Shown here: positions 32,506 through 42,367 of the stretch, piece by piece
Position numbering within the stretch: position 1 is the stretch's first letter
How the letters are laid out: each line of letters starts with the position of its first letter
Source of the DNA: Flavobacteriaceae bacterium
GTDB taxonomy: Bacteria > Bacteroidota > Bacteroidia > Flavobacteriales > Weeksellaceae
Length of the DNA: 64,000 nt
Direction of reading: 5' to 3'
Assembly (NCBI GenBank): GCA_004359435.1
Contig: PTET01000003.1
Span: 213,545 to 277,544, forward strand
Position numbers and translations under genes: made by a program
Notes under the pieces: model-generated
Told to the model about the DNA's origin: nothing
The model's input: the letters and a program-made list of their open reading frames with translations, nothing else
Database searches by the model: none

Positions 32506-34323
32506 TTACAATCCCATAGAATATCCATCTTTGGCTAGGGCATATTTAGCCAAATCTCTTCTAAGTTCCACAGGGTTTTGTTTGTATTTAGGAAGCAAAA
32601 TAGACAATACCTTTTCTAGCTTTGTGGTTTGTTTTCCATAAGCGTAGATGGTATTTTGTGCTTTTACTCTAGACTCATTGATGGCATCAAACAAAAACAA
32701 CTTGGTTGCATCTGCTTGGGCTTTTAGTTCTTCTGCGTTTAGTTTACCTTCTTCTTTAGATTTAAGGTAACGCAAATAACAAGATTCTGCAATGTAAGCA
32801 TTGGCCAGAATGTCCGACAAATCCATTACAATCTCTTGCTCATCGGCCATTTTTTCTTTCAAATCTTGACCCAGTGTTCCCACAAAAGTGATAAAAAGAA
32901 TTTTTAGGTTTTCGATATAGTTCTCTACAACATCCCACTCTTCAGATGACTTTCCAAATGGAATTGCTTGTTTTAAAATATATCCAGGAATCTTCTTTCC
33001 ATACCCTGCTAGGTCTAAACTTGGAATTTTCCCACCTCTGTTGTCTCCTTTTCTGGCGATTTCCGCCAAGGTAAGCATACGGTTGATTTCGTTGGTTCCT
33101 TCGTAAATTCGGGTAATTCGAATGTCTCTTACACCCAATTCTGCTCCGGTATCGGCCACAAAACCAATTCCACCATGGATTTGCAAAGTTTCGTCAGCCG
33201 CATAAGTAGCTGCTTCGGATCCATATACTTTTACAATGGAGCACTCAATGGCAAATTCTTTCAGTGAATTTACTTTCGCCTGGTTGTCTGTTCCACCTTC
33301 GGCTTTGATTTTGTCATGCAACAAATCTACATTTCTACCTGTTCTGTAAACAGCAGATTCAAGGGCATAACATTTTTTAACCATCTCCCCTATTTTGTAC
33401 TGAATGGCACCAAAATCTGCGATAGGTGTTTTAAACTGTTTTCTTTGCTTGGCATAGCTCACAGAATTCAAAATTCCAAGTTTGATTCCACCAATAGAAC
33501 CCGCTCCAATTTTGATTCTTCCAGAGTTTAAAATATTCAAAGCCATTTTGAAACCTTCTCCTCTTTCACCAAGAAGGTTTTCTACTGGAATTTTGGTGTT
33601 GTCAAAGAAAACCTGAACGGTAGAAGATGCTTTGATTCCGTATTTTTTCTCTTCGTTTCCAGTTGTTACTCCACCAAAATCTTTTTCTACAATAAAAGCA
33701 GAAAGATCTTCATCGTCTTCAATTTTTGCAAATACAATGAACATATGTGCCCAACCACCGTTGGTAATCCAGATTTTTTGACCGTTCATAATGTAATGCT
33801 TTCCGTCTTCGCTTAGTACACATCGGGTACGTCCTGAGTTGGCATCAGAACCAGAATCTGGCTCGGTTAAAGCATAAGAAGCAATGGTAGAAAAATCACA
33901 AACCCCAGGCAAATACTTTTTCTTTTGCTCTTCGTTTCCATAGTATACAATAGGAAGCGAACCGATCGAGGTTTGACAACCAATACTGGTGGCAAAAGAA
34001 AATCCACTGGCCATGGCTTCGGTAATTAGTAGGTTGGTATTGAAATCCAAGCCCATTCCACCATATGCCTCAGGGATAGAAACTGAGCAAAAACCAAGAT
34101 CTGCGGCTTCTCTGATGGTTTGTAAAATTAAGTCTGAATCTTTTTCTGCATTTAGCAAGGCTACTTTTTCCATGGAATGTTTCTCAACAAAAGAATTGAA
34201 AAATTCTTTCACGACATTTCCTAGTCCTAGTTGCTCTTCGTTAAAATCTTCGGCAGTAAAGACGTCTTTGGGGCTGGTTTTTTGAATCAAAAAACTTCCT
34301 CCCACCAATTGTTTGTTCTCCAT
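32506..34323 (-). CDS. acyl-CoA dehydrogenase (about 600-residue type)
   Basis: 605 residues. FAD enzyme for alpha,beta-dehydrogenation of acyl-CoA. 'YALTEPDSGSDANSGRT' (FAD/substrate contact), 'IWITNGGWAHMFIVFAK', 'QVFFDNTKIPVENLLGERGEGF', 'IHGGIGF' and the C-terminal 'RIYEGTNEINRML' with the catalytic Glu are present. The extra ~200-residue helical C-terminal domain is typical of the large dehydrogenases common in Bacteroidota and VLCAD-like enzymes. Monocistronic here. Chain-length preference unknown. Confidence 0.94.
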   Translation of the reverse strand: MENKQLVGGSFLIQKTSPKDVFTAEDFNEEQLGLGNVVKEFFNSFVEKHSMEKVALLNAEKDSDLILQTIREAADLGFCSVSIPEAYGGMGLDFNTNLLITEAMASGFSFATSIGCQTSIGSLPIVYYGNEEQKKKYLPGVCDFSTIASYALTEPDSGSDANSGRTRCVLSEDGKHYIMNGQKIWITNGGWAHMFIVFAKIEDDEDLSAFIVEKDFGGVTTGNEEKKYGIKASSTVQVFFDNTKIPVENLLGERGEGFKMALNILNSGRIKIGAGSIGGIKLGILNSVSYAKQRKQFKTPIADFGAIQYKIGEMVKKCYALESAVYRTGRNVDLLHDKIKAEGGTDNQAKVNSLKEFAIECSIVKVYGSEAATYAADETLQIHGGIGFVADTGAELGVRDIRITRIYEGTNEINRMLTLAEIARKGDNRGGKIPSLDLAGYGKKIPGYILKQAIPFGKSSEEWDVVENYIENLKILFITFVGTLGQDLKEKMADEQEIVMDLSDILANAYIAESCYLRYLKSKEEGKLNAEELKAQADATKLFLFDAINESRVKAQNTIYAYGKQTTKLEKVLSILLPKYKQNPVELRRDLAKYALAKDGYSMGL

Positions 34324-34427
34324 TAGAATATATATATTTTGTTTGTTTTCAATTAGAATCGCCAGCCAAAACCTTGGGTTCGCAATTTATGAAAAAACAA
34401 AACAGAATCTGTTAAGACAACGATAAA

Positions 34428-35123
34428 TTATTCCTGAATCAATAGGCGGAAACCCTCACCATGTATGTTGATAATTTCTACTTTTGGCTCATCGGCAAAA
34501 TATTTTCGAAGCTTGGCAATATAAACATCCATACTTCTAGAAGTAAAGTAGTTGTCGTCGTTCCATATACGGTTTAAAGCAAGCTCTCTAGGCATCAAAT
34601 CGTTTTTGAAAATACAAAGAAGCTTTAGAAGTTCGCTTTCTTTGGGAGACAATTTGTACTGTTCAGTCCCAATTTTAAGTTCACGAATTCTAGAATTAAA
34701 ACTATGTCCAGCGATGTCGAATTTTTCTTGAGAATATCTTTCGTCCGTGTTGGTGTTTCGCTGTAAAATTGCATTGATTTTGTAAATCAAAACCTCTGGA
34801 TCAAAAGGTTTGGTCACGTAATCTTCGGCGCCTAATTTGTAGCCTTTAAGCTGATCTTCTTTCATGGCTTTGGCCGTTAAAAAAATCAGTGGAATGTCTT
34901 TATTTACCGCTTTTATCTCTTCTGCTAGGGTAAATCCGTCCTTTTTGGGCATCATTACATCCAAGATGCAAAGATCAAAATCTTCGGCTTTGAATTTTTC
35001 AAATCCATCCTCTCCATCTATGGCATGGGTTACCTGAAAATCATTCATATTGAGGTAATCTTTGAGTACTGCCCCCAAGCTAGAATCGTCCTCTACTAGG
35101 AGTAATTTCTTTTTTTCTAACAT
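34428..35123 (-). CDS. OmpR-family response regulator
   Basis: 231 residues. Receiver domain (1 to ~120) with acidic pocket EDD (11-13), phospho-acceptor Asp55 in LDVMMPK, and conserved Thr and Lys (LTAKAM, VTKPFDP). A winged-helix DNA-binding domain follows (~135-229). It lies 15 nt downstream of the sensor kinase gene and is its partner. Regulon unknown. Confidence 0.95.
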   Translation of the reverse strand: MLEKKKLLLVEDDSSLGAVLKDYLNMNDFQVTHAIDGEDGFEKFKAEDFDLCILDVMMPKKDGFTLAEEIKAVNKDIPLIFLTAKAMKEDQLKGYKLGAEDYVTKPFDPEVLIYKINAILQRNTNTDERYSQEKFDIAGHSFNSRIRELKIGTEQYKLSPKESELLKLLCIFKNDLMPRELALNRIWNDDNYFTSRSMDVYIAKLRKYFADEPKVEIINIHGEGFRLLIQE

Positions 35124-35138
35124 AATTTCACAAATTAT

Positions 35139-36623
35139 TTACACTAATATAGGGATTTTTATAAAAAAACTACTGCCTTGATCAACTTTGCTTTCTACCC
35201 AAACCTCTCCTTGATGAAATTCAACGATCTTTTTGACGTAAGAAAGCCCCAATCCATAGCCTTTTACGTCATGAATGTTACCTTGTTCGGTGCGATAAAA
35301 AATGTTAAAAATTTCTTTAACCTTATCGGGTCTAATCCCCATTCCTTTGTCTAAAATCACCAAAACTATCGATTCTCCATCATTGTAAGTTTTGATGGTG
35401 ATCTGTGGTGGAGATTTGATAGAATATTTGTTGGCGTTATCTAGAATATTTAAGATAATATTTTTTAGATGATAGGCATCCACCATCACTTTAGATTTTT
35501 TGGCCATAAAATCTGTGTTGATGGTCCCTCCTCTGTTTTCAACCACAAGGGCGATATTGGCAATACTTTCTCGAACCAGATGATGAAATTCGTGGATCTG
35601 TTTATCCAGATCTATTTGGTTTTTCTCTAGTCTTGACATACGAAGGAGCATTTCTACTTGGGTATGTAGCCTAGAATTTTCCTTGGCAATTAAATTGGTA
35701 AAATACTTGACTTTCTCTGGATTTGAAAGGGTTTTTTCATTGTTTAATGCTCCAACAGCCACCTGTATAGTGGCAATGGGTGTTTTGAATTCGTGGGTCA
35801 TGTTGTTGATAAATTCTGTTTTGACCTGAGAGATTTGTTTTTGGTTGTACATGTAGTAGAAAGAACCCACAAATGCCATCAAAATTAGACTTGTGTATAG
35901 AAAACTCAGAATCGCTTGTCGAAGCAAATTTTGGTTGATTTTCACAAAGTTCTGCCTTCCAATGTCTAGGGAAATATAATTCTGAACCCGATCTAGTGGA
36001 TCTACATACAAAGGCAAGACATAGTTTAATTTTGAGGATTTAAAATCTTTTGAAACCACAGAAGTAGGATTTCTTAGAGAATCTAAGATCGCAACACGAA
36101 AAGGAGTGTTTACCCCTCTTACTTTGAGTTGAGCCTGTATAATCGCCTCTAATTCTTGCAAATTTATTCTTTGATCAATAGGGATTTTTTTAGCCGAATA
36201 TTCTTCTACAGCCAGTGCGAGAACCATGGTTTTGTAAACCCTGAGGTTAAGATTTTTTATTTGATCGAAATGATACGATACTTGGTACTGAGTAGAATCT
36301 TTAAAACTTTGCTCAACTTTGTTCTGAAGGGAAAATGGAGATCTCGTCTCTAAAGAGGGTACAAGAGAACTTCCGTTGAGATATACCTCCTGTTTGTACT
36401 TGAAGAGCTCCTTTCGCTTGAGTCTTTCTACAGAAGCCTCAATGGATTGATAAATTTTTGCATTGTACTGATTTTTATTGTTTTCGTAAGATTCTTTGAG
36501 CCAGTTAACTTGAAGGGAAATTACCCCCACAAAAGAAATAACCATAAGCACAATCAAAAGACCGATTTGCTTTCTAGATCCAAAAAAGAAATCTTTAAAA
36601 TCGATGATTTTTTCAGTAGACAT
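35139..36623 (-). CDS. membrane sensor histidine kinase
   Basis: 494 residues. Two transmembrane helices (~19-40 and ~236-258) enclose a ~195-residue periplasmic sensor region of no recognised family. The phospho-acceptor His277 is in MTHEFKTP. The ATPase domain has 'NILDNANKYS' (N box), 'DKGMGIRPD' (G1) and 'GYGLGLSYVKKIV' (G2). Overlaps the end of coaE by 11 nt and precedes its regulator. Signal unknown. Confidence 0.95.
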   Translation of the reverse strand: MSTEKIIDFKDFFFGSRKQIGLLIVLMVISFVGVISLQVNWLKESYENNKNQYNAKIYQSIEASVERLKRKELFKYKQEVYLNGSSLVPSLETRSPFSLQNKVEQSFKDSTQYQVSYHFDQIKNLNLRVYKTMVLALAVEEYSAKKIPIDQRINLQELEAIIQAQLKVRGVNTPFRVAILDSLRNPTSVVSKDFKSSKLNYVLPLYVDPLDRVQNYISLDIGRQNFVKINQNLLRQAILSFLYTSLILMAFVGSFYYMYNQKQISQVKTEFINNMTHEFKTPIATIQVAVGALNNEKTLSNPEKVKYFTNLIAKENSRLHTQVEMLLRMSRLEKNQIDLDKQIHEFHHLVRESIANIALVVENRGGTINTDFMAKKSKVMVDAYHLKNIILNILDNANKYSIKSPPQITIKTYNDGESIVLVILDKGMGIRPDKVKEIFNIFYRTEQGNIHDVKGYGLGLSYVKKIVEFHQGEVWVESKVDQGSSFFIKIPILV

Positions 36624-37209
36624 AACTTTCGATGAGTTGATGATACAAATTTTCGAATTCCGTTGTGAGTTTTTCTAAACCACCATCGTTGTACAGCACA
36701 AAGTCTGCTTTTTTGATCTTTTCCTCTTCGCTCATTTGGTTTTTAATTCTATCTACTACTTGATTATAACTAACTCCATCCCTTTGCATCACTCTTTTGA
36801 TTCTAAGTTCTAAATCTGCGGTAACTAAGATGATTTTATCGCAAAATTCATCAGACTTGTTTTCAAACAAAAGCGCCGATTCTTTTACCACAAAAGGCGA
36901 GGTTTGGCTTTCTTTCCAAAGTAAAAAATCTTTGAATACAGCCGGATGAACCAAAGAATTTACCCCCTGTAGTTTTTCTTTGTCGGTAAAAATAATCGAA
37001 GCCACAAAGGCTCTGTTTAAACTTCCATCTTCCAAATAGGTATTTTCGCCTAAAAGTTCTACCAAAGAATTCCTAAGTTCTGCCGATTCTACCATGAGGG
37101 ATTTCGCCCTAGAGTCCGAATCATACAAAGGGATTCCTCTATTTAAAAACATTTTAGCTAGGGTACTTTTTCCAGATCCTATTCCTCCTGTAATGCCAAC
37201 TACTTTCAT
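36613..37209 (-). CDS. coaE: dephospho-CoA kinase
   Basis: 198 residues. Last step of coenzyme A synthesis: phosphorylates the 3'-hydroxyl of dephospho-CoA. P-loop GGIGSGKST (8-16), 'DSDSRAKSLM' with the catalytic Asp, and 'RVMQRDGVSYNQVVDRIKNQM' in the lid. Its 3' end overlaps the sensor kinase start. Downstream of yajC on the same strand. Confidence 0.95.
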   Translation of the reverse strand: MKVVGITGGIGSGKSTLAKMFLNRGIPLYDSDSRAKSLMVESAELRNSLVELLGENTYLEDGSLNRAFVASIIFTDKEKLQGVNSLVHPAVFKDFLLWKESQTSPFVVKESALLFENKSDEFCDKIILVTADLELRIKRVMQRDGVSYNQVVDRIKNQMSEEEKIKKADFVLYNDGGLEKLTTEFENLYHQLIESYVY

Positions 37210-37280
37210 ACGCTTTGGTTATGGAAAGAAAAATACAAAAAAAAAGGCGCAAATCTAAAATTCATTTTGCGCCTTTTTGT

Positions 37281-37595
37281 TTATTCTGCCTTGCCAGAGT
37301 ATCGAAGAGTAGTGAGTTCCTCAGAAAGAGCAGCTCTTTCGAACTTAATTTTACCGCCTCCAGTGTCAATAACCACTGCATCTTTGGGCAAATCTACTAC
37401 TCGACCGTGAATTCCGGCTGTAGTAACCACTCGGTCACCTTTTTTTACACTGTTTTGAAAATCTTGCTCTGCTTTTTGTCTTTTGTTTTGAGGTCTAATC
37501 ATCAAGAAATAAACCACCAAAAACATCACAGCAAACATCAGAAGTGTAGGAAGAAGTTCCGCTCCAGCAGAGGCTTGCAATAGGGTTAATGCCAT
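37281..37595 (-). CDS. yajC: preprotein translocase subunit YajC
   Basis: 104 residues. One N-terminal membrane helix (~12-34) followed by 'MIRPQNKRQKAEQDFQNSVKKGDRVVTTAGIHG', the standard YajC core. Accessory subunit of the SecDF-YajC complex. It lies between the DUF1573 lipoprotein gene (5 nt) and coaE. A hairpin (GGCGC with GCGCC, about 37242-37275) follows it and may attenuate or end the transcript. Confidence 0.93.
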   Translation of the reverse strand: MALTLLQASAGAELLPTLLMFAVMFLVVYFLMIRPQNKRQKAEQDFQNSVKKGDRVVTTAGIHGRVVDLPKDAVVIDTGGGKIKFERAALSEELTTLRYSGKAE

Positions 37596-37600
37596 GATAA

Positions 37601-38128
37601 TTATTGTATAATGTTGGTGGTTATTTTAAGCATTTCAACGCCATTTGCCGTATTGGTTTGGATATTTACCGCTTTGTCTGTTTTACCAATAAAGTTAGAA
37701 GAATCAAATTTCACTTTGATGCTTCCTTTTGCTCCAGGTGCAATAGGTTCTTTGGGGAATTCTGGAACTGTACATCCGCAAGTTCCTTTGGCATCTTTAA
37801 TAATCAGAGGTGTTTTTCCAGTATTGGTAAAACTAAATACGTGTTCTACGTGCTGCCCTTTTTTCACATCTCCAAAATCAAAAAAGTTTTCCTGGAAAGT
37901 CATAATGGGTAAATCTTGAACATTTGCAGGATTTTGTGCTTCTGCAGTTGCTTGTCCGTTAATCGCTTGATCCTCGCTAGTTTCAGCAATTGCTAGTGCT
38001 TCTTGTGTAGCTTCATCGGCAGTAGCAACGGCAGCAGCTTCAGCAGCCGTAGCCGCTTCTACAGCCTGTTTGTTTTTATCACAAGACATGATAGAAAGCG
38101 CGAAAAGAACAATAATATATTTTTTCAT
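37601..38128 (-). CDS. DUF1573 lipoprotein
   Basis: 175 residues. Lipoprotein signal (MKKYIIVLFALSIMSC, Cys16). A low-complexity Ala/Glu/Thr-rich linker (~20-65) leads into a DUF1573 domain: 'NFFDFGDVKKGQHVEHVFSFTNTGKTPLIIKDA', the CGC motif of 'GTCGCTVPEFP', and 'IKVKFDSSNF'. Cell-envelope protein of unknown function, widespread in Bacteroidota and often in this nusB-DUF1573-yajC-coaE order. Confidence 0.92.
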   Translation of the reverse strand: MKKYIIVLFALSIMSCDKNKQAVEAATAAEAAAVATADEATQEALAIAETSEDQAINGQATAEAQNPANVQDLPIMTFQENFFDFGDVKKGQHVEHVFSFTNTGKTPLIIKDAKGTCGCTVPEFPKEPIAPGAKGSIKVKFDSSNFIGKTDKAVNIQTNTANGVEMLKITTNIIQ

Positions 38129-38198
38129 TTTTTGTAAATTTTATGTGATTACTTGATTTTAATTTTTTTCTTGAAATGAAAGTATTCAAAAATAAGAT

Positions 38199-39122
38199 TT
38201 ATTTTAGAATTTTCCCTTGTTCTCTATAATCTTTTAATACTTTGTCTAAAATTCCGTTGACAAAAATTTTGCTTTTTTCGCTGGAATAATTCTTAACCAT
38301 TTCTACATACTCATTGATGGTTACATTGGCTGGAATATCCATAAAATATAAAAGTTCGCAAAGTCCCAGCTCTAGAACAATCAAGTCGATGGCTGCAATT
38401 CTATCTAGTTTCCAGTTTTCGGCCTTTTCAACAATGATTTGATCGATTTCTTTTTGTTTTTCAAGCGTTTTTTGAAGTAGCGCTAAACCAAATTCCCTAT
38501 CTTTTTCGTCTTTAAATATCGTATAGATTTGGGTTGAAGGATCGCTTTTGGCATGAAGAGAAACTAGCGTATTTCTAACCATTGAATTGGCAATGTAAAT
38601 TCCATCGGACCAGTGCAATTTTTCGTCCTCTAAAAAATCGTGGATTTTTTCGTTGTCTGCGATATAATAATCAAACAAATGCAGAATGAGTTTCTTGTCT
38701 TTTTCAAAACTAGAACCTTCCCCTTGCATATAATTCAAGTATTTTTCGCTTTGGATAAATTCTGAAAAAATACGCTCTGGGTAAACCTCAATTTCGGACC
38801 AAAGCAGCTTGCTGTTTTTTTCAACCAATTTAGAGATCTCTTTGTTGGACTCAACAAAATCAAACAGTTTGTTGTTTACAAATTTGTAATTGGGGTTCAA
38901 ATCTTCTTCTGTAGGCATCTGCTTGGCTTTGGCCTTTTCGATTTTCCCTAGTGCTACATTTTTGATGGCAGGCAGCAGATTCAGCAGATAAACATACAAT
39001 TCATGGATTTCATCGATACCTTTGAGAAAATTAGAAGTGGTTACTTCTTTGGTTTGGTCCGAAATTTTGTGCGCGTACACACTTTGCATAACCTTTTCTC
39101 TTACTTGCCTTCTGCCTAACAT
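38199..39122 (-). CDS. nusB: transcription antitermination factor NusB (long form)
   Basis: 307 residues; the canonical NusB fold is in the last ~140 residues ('LEKQKEIDQIIVEKAENWKLDRIAAIDLIVLELGLCELLY', 'VTINEYVEMVKNYSSEKSKIFVNGILD'). The N-terminus (MLGRRQVREKVMQSVYA) also looks NusB-like, with a ~150-residue insertion characteristic of Bacteroidota. Acts with NusE on boxA for rRNA transcription. Confidence 0.93.
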   Translation of the reverse strand: MLGRRQVREKVMQSVYAHKISDQTKEVTTSNFLKGIDEIHELYVYLLNLLPAIKNVALGKIEKAKAKQMPTEEDLNPNYKFVNNKLFDFVESNKEISKLVEKNSKLLWSEIEVYPERIFSEFIQSEKYLNYMQGEGSSFEKDKKLILHLFDYYIADNEKIHDFLEDEKLHWSDGIYIANSMVRNTLVSLHAKSDPSTQIYTIFKDEKDREFGLALLQKTLEKQKEIDQIIVEKAENWKLDRIAAIDLIVLELGLCELLYFMDIPANVTINEYVEMVKNYSSEKSKIFVNGILDKVLKDYREQGKILK

Positions 39123-39201
39123 AAATGAACTTTTACTCTTAATTTAAGATATACAAAGATATTTAGAATATAGAGAAGAAAAAAAACTTAATTTTGATTC
39201 G

Positions 39202-40514
39202 ATGAAATCTTTGTCTAGTCTAAACCCTTATCTATTAAAATACAAAGGATTGTACCTATTGGGTGCTTTCTTTGTGGTGAGTTCTAACTACTTTTCGGTA
39301 GAAAGTTTTGTTTATACTTCCGATGCTATCGATGTTTTTAAGCAAATTCTAGAAAATCCGAACTCAAAAAAATCTATAGATGAGCAATTAAAAGTACTTC
39401 TTATTATAGCTGGAAAAATACTGCTGGTTTCCATCATTGGTGGGGTTTTGAAAGTTGCCATGCGCCAAACCCTGATTGTTGGCTCTCGAAAAATTGAATT
39501 CGACCTAAAAAACGACATTTACAAACAGTACCAAAGGCTGAATGTTGAATTCTACAAAGAAAACAAGATTGGAGATTTGATGGTAAGAATAAGCGAAGAC
39601 GTATCCCAAGTGAGAGAATACCTAGGCCCAGGTATTATGTACGGCATAAATCTTATCAGTTTGTTTGCGATTGTTTTTTACCAAATGTTGCAAACAGACA
39701 AAAGCCTTACTTTTTACTCCCTTATCAGTCTACCTTTTTTATCGATTTGCATTTATTACATTAGTGTGATTATCAACAAAAAAAGCCGTGAACTACAAGA
39801 AACCACCTCTTCGATTTCTTCTTTTGTTCAGGATAGTTTTTCGGGTATTAGAACCATCAAATCTTACCACAGCGGCCCTATTTTTATGTCCAACTACCAA
39901 AATCTAGCTTCAGTTTACAAAAAGAAAGCCCTCAGCTTAGCTTCTGTTCAGGCTTTTTTTCTTCCCCTTATGGTACTGGTTATAGGCCTTAGCTATATTT
40001 TTATTTTTTACATAGGAGGGGTTAAATAGGTTTTGTACCACAGGATGCATTTTTGTTTTCTGAAACCATTCAAGAGAACATAGCTTTTGGAAACCCTAAG
40101 GCCAATGAGAACGATATAATTTTGGCAGCTAAAAATGCAGATGTTCACCACAACATCATCACTTTTACCAAGGGCTACCAAACTCTGGTAGGAGAAAGAG
40201 GCGTTACGCTTTCTGGTGGACAAAAACAGCGAATTTCCATCGCCAGAGCGCTTGTGAAAAACCCTGAGATCTTAATTTTTGATGATAGTCTTTCTGCGGT
40301 TGATACCCAAACCGAAACCAGAATTATAGAGAATCTAAAAAGTCAAAAGAAAACCAAAATCATCATCACCCATAGAATTTCCTCAGCCAAAGATGCCGAT
40401 CTCATCTTGGTTTTAGACAAAGGTGAAATTATTGAAAGTGGAAACCATGAGCAGTTGATTCAGAAAAATGGGGCCTACAGACTCATCTACAACGAACAAA
40501 GCCAAAATTCTTAG
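39202..40514 (+). pseudogene. ABC exporter (membrane domain fused to ATPase) broken by an internal deletion
   Basis: Residues 1 to ~274 (39202-40020) are an intact start of an ABC type-1 membrane domain, with helices and the coupling segments 'EFYKENKIGDLMVRISEDV' and 'SRELQETTSSISSFVQDSFSGIRTIKSYH'. The frame then hits a stop at 40027. From ~40026, in another frame, the ATPase domain resumes at its Q-loop (IGFVPQDAFLFSETIQ) and continues normally through LSGGQKQR, Walker B ILIFDDSLSAVD and the His-loop ITHRIS to 40514. The end of the membrane domain and the whole Walker A region (about 150 residues) are missing. Lipid A/MsbA-like by layout; not functional as written. Confidence 0.88.
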
Positions 40515-40582
40515 GCAATAAATCAGAAAAACTTCTTTATATCGTAAATTTTATTAGATTTGTTTTAGACAAATCAGTAAAG

Positions 40583-40966
40583 ATGACTCAAGACTCAAGT
40601 TATAACGAAAATCCAGAAGAAATCTTCTCTAAAATATTTAGAGCAGGTAGAAGAACGTACTTCTTTGATGTGAGAGAAACCAGGGCTGGAGACTATTATC
40701 TTACCATCACTGAAAGCAAAAAAAACACCCAGCAAGACGGAAGTGTAGAGTACAAAAAGCACAAAATATATCTCTACAAAGAAGATTTTGAAAAGTTTAA
40801 TGAAATCTTGCAACAAACCACCGACTTCATCCTTCAAAGCAAAGGCGGAGAGGTAATCTCCGAAACGCATCAAAGAGAATTTACCCCGGAGAATCCTTCT
40901 TCTGAAAAACAGGAAGATTCACAAAAACTAGAAGATTTCACAAACGTGAACTTCGAGGACATTTAA
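40583..40966 (+). CDS. DUF3276 (PUR-like) protein
   Basis: 127 residues. 'IFSKIFRAGRRTYFFDVRETRAGDYYLTITESKK' and 'KHKIYLYKEDFEKF' are the hallmark of DUF3276, a bacterial PUR-alpha-like single-stranded nucleic-acid-binding fold almost confined to Bacteroidota. Glu/Ser-rich tail after ~95. Followed by a strong terminator. Proposed role is DNA or RNA binding; not proven here. Confidence 0.88.
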   Translation: MTQDSSYNENPEEIFSKIFRAGRRTYFFDVRETRAGDYYLTITESKKNTQQDGSVEYKKHKIYLYKEDFEKFNEILQQTTDFILQSKGGEVISETHQREFTPENPSSEKQEDSQKLEDFTNVNFEDI

Positions 40967-41003
40967 GAATAACGATTCTTAAACCGAATTCTCTTAATTA
41001 AAA

Positions 41004-41041
41004 TAAAAAAATGCTTTTGAAATTTCAAAAGCATTTTTTTA
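41004..41041. terminator. terminator between DUF3276 gene and sucC
   Basis: A-rich arm then ATGCTTTTGAAA / TTTCAAAAGCAT and a T run; nearly perfect inverted repeat serving convergent genes. Confidence 0.9.
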
Positions 41042-41073
41042 TTTATCTGTTGGTTTATGCTTTAGAGCAAAAA

Positions 41074-42267
41074 TTATGCCCCTACAATTTCTTTCACTTT
41101 TAAGGCAGCATCTTCTAGCGTAATTACCGCATGTACTTTTAATCCACTTTCCTCAATCATGGTTTTGGCAAGTTCTGCATTGGTTCCTTGAAGTCTTACA
41201 ATAATGGGCACCTTAATTTGGTCTCCCATGTTGGCGTATGCATCGATGATTCCTTGTGCTACTCTGTCGCAACGAACAATTCCACCAAAGATATTGACCA
41301 AAATCGCTTTCACATTAGGATCTCTAAGAATGATTTTAAATCCTGCTTCTACTCTTTGGGCATCTGCGGTACCCCCTACATCTAAAAAGTTTGCAGGATC
41401 TCCACCATTGAGTTTGATGATGTCCATGGTAGCCATGGCAAGCCCAGCTCCATTTACCATACAACCCACATTTCCATCTAACTTCACAAAGTTAAGTCCC
41501 ATTTCGCCTGCTTCAACATCGATGGGATTCTCTTCTCTTGTGTCTCTTAAACCTGCCAAACTTGGTTGACGATAAAGGGCATTGTCGTCAATGCTCATTT
41601 TGCAATCTACAGCCAAAATTTTGTCGTCAGAAGTTTTTAATACAGGGTTGATTTCTACAAGTGAAGCATCCGATTTTATATACATGGTATATATTTTTTC
41701 GATGAAACTCACCATTTGCTTGAAAGCATCTCCGCTTAAACCCAAATTAAAAGCAATCTTTCTACATTGAAAAGCCTTGATGCCAGAGGGCTCTATAATT
41801 TCTTTTTGTATATCGTCTGGGAAATCGTGGGCCACGGCTTCAATATCCATTCCTCCTTTGGTTGAATACACTATCACATTTTTCCCTTTGCTTCTGTCTA
41901 AAAGTACAGACAAATAAAACTCTTTGTGCTCTGAGGGACCTGGATAATACACATCTTCGGCAAGTAATACATCGTTTACACGTTTCCCAGCAGCTCCAGT
42001 TTGTGGAGTTACCATGTTCATCCCAATGATTTGATTGGATAGAGACTCAACTTCTTCTAAGGATTTGGCTAGCTTTATTCCGCCAGCTTTTCCTCTTCCT
42101 CCCGCGTGAACTTGGGCTTTAATCACCCACCAAGAGGTACCTGTTTCTTTGCTTAATTCTTGGGCAACTTTAACAGCCTCAGTAGCAGAAGTAGCCAATT
42201 TACCTCTTTGCACAGGCACGCCAAAAGTGGCCATAATCTCTTTTCCTTGGTATTCGTGTAAATTCAT
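41074..42267 (-). CDS. sucC: succinyl-CoA synthetase, beta subunit
   Basis: 397 residues. ADP- or GDP-forming subunit of the TCA-cycle enzyme. Begins 'MNLHEYQGKEIMATFGVPV', then the ATP-grasp region 'WWVIKAQVHAGGRGKAGGIKLA', and the C-terminal ligase domain with 'GNVGCMVNGAGLAMATMDIIKLNGG' and 'NIFGGIVRCDRVAQGI'. No sucD in the window, so the alpha subunit is encoded elsewhere, as is usual in this phylum. A TATTTTTG box at 42297-42290 (minus strand) may be its promoter. Confidence 0.97.
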   Translation of the reverse strand: MNLHEYQGKEIMATFGVPVQRGKLATSATEAVKVAQELSKETGTSWWVIKAQVHAGGRGKAGGIKLAKSLEEVESLSNQIIGMNMVTPQTGAAGKRVNDVLLAEDVYYPGPSEHKEFYLSVLLDRSKGKNVIVYSTKGGMDIEAVAHDFPDDIQKEIIEPSGIKAFQCRKIAFNLGLSGDAFKQMVSFIEKIYTMYIKSDASLVEINPVLKTSDDKILAVDCKMSIDDNALYRQPSLAGLRDTREENPIDVEAGEMGLNFVKLDGNVGCMVNGAGLAMATMDIIKLNGGDPANFLDVGGTADAQRVEAGFKIILRDPNVKAILVNIFGGIVRCDRVAQGIIDAYANMGDQIKVPIIVRLQGTNAELAKTMIEESGLKVHAVITLEDAALKVKEIVGA

Positions 42268-42353
42268 TGTACTTAATTTTGGGTTTTCTCAAAAATACTA
42301 AATCAAAAGCAAATTTCCAGTTTTTATTTTAGGGGAAGTTCTACCAAATACCC

Positions 42354-42361
42354 TAACTTTG
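42354..42361 (+). promoter_or_regulatory. lolD promoter (-7 box) giving a probable leaderless mRNA
   Basis: TAACTTTG, exact -7 consensus, ends 6 nt before the lolD ATG at 42368. By the spacing seen at the SRP RNA gene, transcription would begin at or within a base or two of the ATG. No clear -33 element. Confidence 0.5.
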
Positions 42362-42367
42362 AAAATT

